DNA of 7,287 nt from Propionibacteriaceae bacterium. GTDB taxonomy: Bacteria; Actinomycetota; Actinomycetes; Propionibacteriales; Propionibacteriaceae. The notes under the pieces were generated by a model. It was given only the letters and a program-made list of their open reading frames with translations. It was not told where the DNA came from and made no database searches. Of the stretch, positions 5,872-7,287 are shown piece after piece; position 1 is the stretch's first letter, and each line of letters opens with the position of its first letter. The position numbers were made by a program, and so were the translations under genes. The stretch lies in the NCBI GenBank assembly GCA_027346035.1, contig DAIESZ010000288.1, positions 1 through 7,287 of the forward strand. The letters are read 5' to 3'.

Positions 5872-7086
5872 ATGGCGCGACGACTGAAGGGAGCTTCTTC
5901 GGCCGATACCAGAAGCGCCATCCTCGACCTCATCCGCTCGAGCGGGCAGATCAGCCGCACGCAGCTCGCGGAGCGGTCGGGGCTCACCGAATCGACGATC
6001 TCTAAGGTGGTCAGGGGACTGATCGACCGGGGTCTGGTGGTGGAGGGCGGCCATGCGGCGTCCACCGGCGGCAAGCGCCCCGTGCTCCTCGAACTCAACC
6101 GGTGCTCCCGCTGGGCGGTCGGCCTGTCGCTCGACTTCGCCCGCATCTCCATCGTCCTGTGCGACATCTTCGGCAACGTCGTGCACAGCGACATCCTCCG
6201 CGGCGCCGGCGACGACCCCCCGCAGCACGTCATCGACCGGGTGGCCAGCGACCTCGCCCGCTTCCTCGAGCGCCACGAGATCGCCGGGCGCGACGTCATC
6301 GGCATCGGAGTCTCGGACGCGGGCCGCATCGATGCCGCGGGTCGCTCGCTCAGGTCGTCACGGCAGGCGTCCGGGTGGGAGGACTTCGACGTCGAAGCGG
6401 CGCTGGGGGAACGCTCGGGCTTGCCGGTGAAGCTCGAGAACGACGCGAACTGCGCCGCGCTGGGTGAGTTCTGGTCGGGTCGCATCCCGTCGGCCGACGA
6501 CTTCGTCACCCTCTACATGGCGAGCGGCATCGGCATCGGATTCATCACCAACGGCGACGTCTACCGGGGAGCATCGTCCAACGCGGGCGAGATCGGGCAC
6601 CTCAGCCTCGACATCGACGGTCCCGCCTGCGACTGCGGCTCACAGGGCTGCCTCGAGGTGCTCGCGACGCCAGCGGCCGTCGTCCGGGACGCCCGCGCGA
6701 ACCCCGACCTGTGGCGCCGGATCTGTGCCGACGGCGAACCCGAGAGCACCCGCACCGCGTTCTCGGCGATCGCCACCGCCGCCGTGGCGGGTGATCCTGA
6801 TGCTGACGCGCTGATCCGCAAGTCGGCCCGCTACGTCGCCACCGCCGTCCTCGGGCTCACCAACGTCCTCGACCTCGACCGGGTCGTGCTCGCGGGACCG
6901 GGCTTCGCGATCGCCGGCGAGATCTACCTCGAGACCGTGAGCGACACCCTCGGGCGGCTGGCTTTCATGCGCCGGGTGCACCCGGTCATTGTGCAGATGG
7001 GCGACACCGGGCCCCAGACCGCGGCGCGCGGGGCGGCGTCCGTCGTGCTCCACAGCCACCTCACGCCCCATCACGTGCGGGAGTGA
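5872..7086 (+). CDS. ROK-family transcriptional regulator (NagC/XylR/Mlc type)
   Basis: This 404-residue DNA-binding sugar sensor is probably the regulator of the upstream operon. Residues 12-62 form a winged helix-turn-helix, with QISRTQLAERSGL and then the recognition helix TESTISKVVRGLIDRGLV. A ROK domain follows. The phosphate-binding DxGxT motif of ROK kinases is absent at the expected strand (LSLDFARIS, 85-93), so it should not be a kinase. The ligand side is kept: E189-N-D191-A-N, GEIGH (239-243) and the zinc motif His243, Cys253, Cys255, Cys260 (CDCGSQGCLE). A monosaccharide-like inducer is therefore likely. The ATG is supported by GAGGGG seven bases upstream. The gene lies beyond the terminator hairpin and reads in the same direction as the operon. 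A kinase function is the rejected alternative. Confidence 0.93.
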   Translation: MARRLKGASSADTRSAILDLIRSSGQISRTQLAERSGLTESTISKVVRGLIDRGLVVEGGHAASTGGKRPVLLELNRCSRWAVGLSLDFARISIVLCDIFGNVVHSDILRGAGDDPPQHVIDRVASDLARFLERHEIAGRDVIGIGVSDAGRIDAAGRSLRSSRQASGWEDFDVEAALGERSGLPVKLENDANCAALGEFWSGRIPSADDFVTLYMASGIGIGFITNGDVYRGASSNAGEIGHLSLDIDGPACDCGSQGCLEVLATPAAVVRDARANPDLWRRICADGEPESTRTAFSAIATAAVAGDPDADALIRKSARYVATAVLGLTNVLDLDRVVLAGPGFAIAGEIYLETVSDTLGRLAFMRRVHPVIVQMGDTGPQTAARGAASVVLHSHLTPHHVRE

Positions 7087-7093
7087 GCGGGCA

Positions 7094-7287
7094 ATGATCG
7101 GTGACGAGGCGCTCCGCGCCCTGGCCCTCGCCCTCGGTGAGGTCGCCGGCATCGAGGCGGTCGCCCTGGGAGGCAGCCGGGCCCGGGGGACGCACCGGCC
7201 GGACTCCGACGTGGACCTCGCCCTGTACTACGACCGCGAGCGGCTCGACGTCGAGGGGCTCCGGTCGCTGGCCCGCGAGCTGACCGG
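7094..7287 (+). CDS. Nucleotidyltransferase-domain protein, 5' part only
   Basis: The first 64 codons of a gene that continues past the right edge. After a short helix (residues 4-17) comes the polymerase-beta-type nucleotidyltransferase signature: GGS at 26-28, then R-A-R-G-T, and S38-D39-V-D41-L. Asp39 and Asp41 are the metal-binding pair. Proteins with this small domain include MNT-type antitoxins, antibiotic nucleotidyltransferases and uncharacterised sugar-cluster enzymes; the missing part is needed to choose. The ATG lies seven bases after the ROK stop with only a weak purine stretch (GAGTGAGCGG) ahead, suggesting co-transcription and translational coupling with the regulator. A link to the sugar operon is not shown by the sequence. 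Confidence 0.8.
   Translation, partial: MIGDEALRALALALGEVAGIEAVALGGSRARGTHRPDSDVDLALYYDRERLDVEGLRSLARELT

Noticed and set aside
5134..6276. Minus-strand open frame (380 codons) crossing the AKR, tautomerase, intergenic hairpin and ROK start
   Set aside because: It spans three well-supported plus-strand genes and a terminator, has a low-complexity composition, and lacks any recognisable domain.
5872..7086. ROK gene as a sugar kinase
   Set aside because: The N-terminal winged helix is complete and the DxGxT phosphate-binding motif is missing, so a regulator is far more likely.
1..7287. tRNA, rRNA, CRISPR array, insertion sequence or ABC ATPase gene
   Set aside because: Looked for on both strands. 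There are no regularly spaced repeats, no transposase-like frame, no Walker A/ABC signature and no tRNA-like cloverleaf.

Overview
The window looks like a piece of chromosome from a high-GC Gram-positive bacterium (Actinomycetota). The evidence is very high GC with strong G/C bias at third codon positions, use of GTG starts, ATGA stop/start overlaps, and a family-1 sugar ABC importer with no ATPase gene of its own. That arrangement is typical where one shared MsiK-type ATPase serves many importers. Nothing visible allows a genus-level call.

Layout. Bases 1-258 hold no confident gene. They contain a striking 76-bp interrupted palindrome (61-136) that places an AGGGCG-5 nt-ATGCAGGC start-like signal on both strands. 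A sigma70-like promoter (TTGACA at 259-264, TAGAAA at 283-288) then leads into a co-directional run of six plus-strand genes: a Tat-type lipoprotein sugar-binding protein (339-1637), two MalF/MalG-like permeases (1652-2626 and 2623-3519), a VOC-fold metalloprotein with a second, shortened module (3594-4358), an aldo-keto reductase (4355-5341) and a small malonate-semialdehyde-decarboxylase-like tautomerase (5374-5763). A perfect 12-bp GC hairpin (5772-5812) probably ends this transcript. A ROK-family repressor-like gene (5872-7086) with its own -10-like element follows. Seven bases later comes the 5' part of a small nucleotidyltransferase-domain gene (7094 to beyond the right edge).

How the genes may work together (inference). 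The cluster reads as an uptake and catabolism unit for a sugar or sugar derivative. The lipoprotein and two permeases import it, powered by an ATPase encoded elsewhere. The aldo-keto reductase probably carries out an NAD(P)-dependent oxidation or reduction. The VOC protein and the tautomerase act on keto/enol or metal-chelating intermediates. The ROK protein keeps the sugar- and zinc-binding motifs but has lost the kinase phosphate-binding motif, so it is a likely substrate-sensing repressor. No sugar kinase, isomerase or aldolase is present, which hints at a non-phosphorylative route. The combination of VOC, aldo-keto reductase and tautomerase behind a CUT1 importer is not a textbook pathway that I recognise and is the main point of interest. 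The substrate cannot be read from the sequence.
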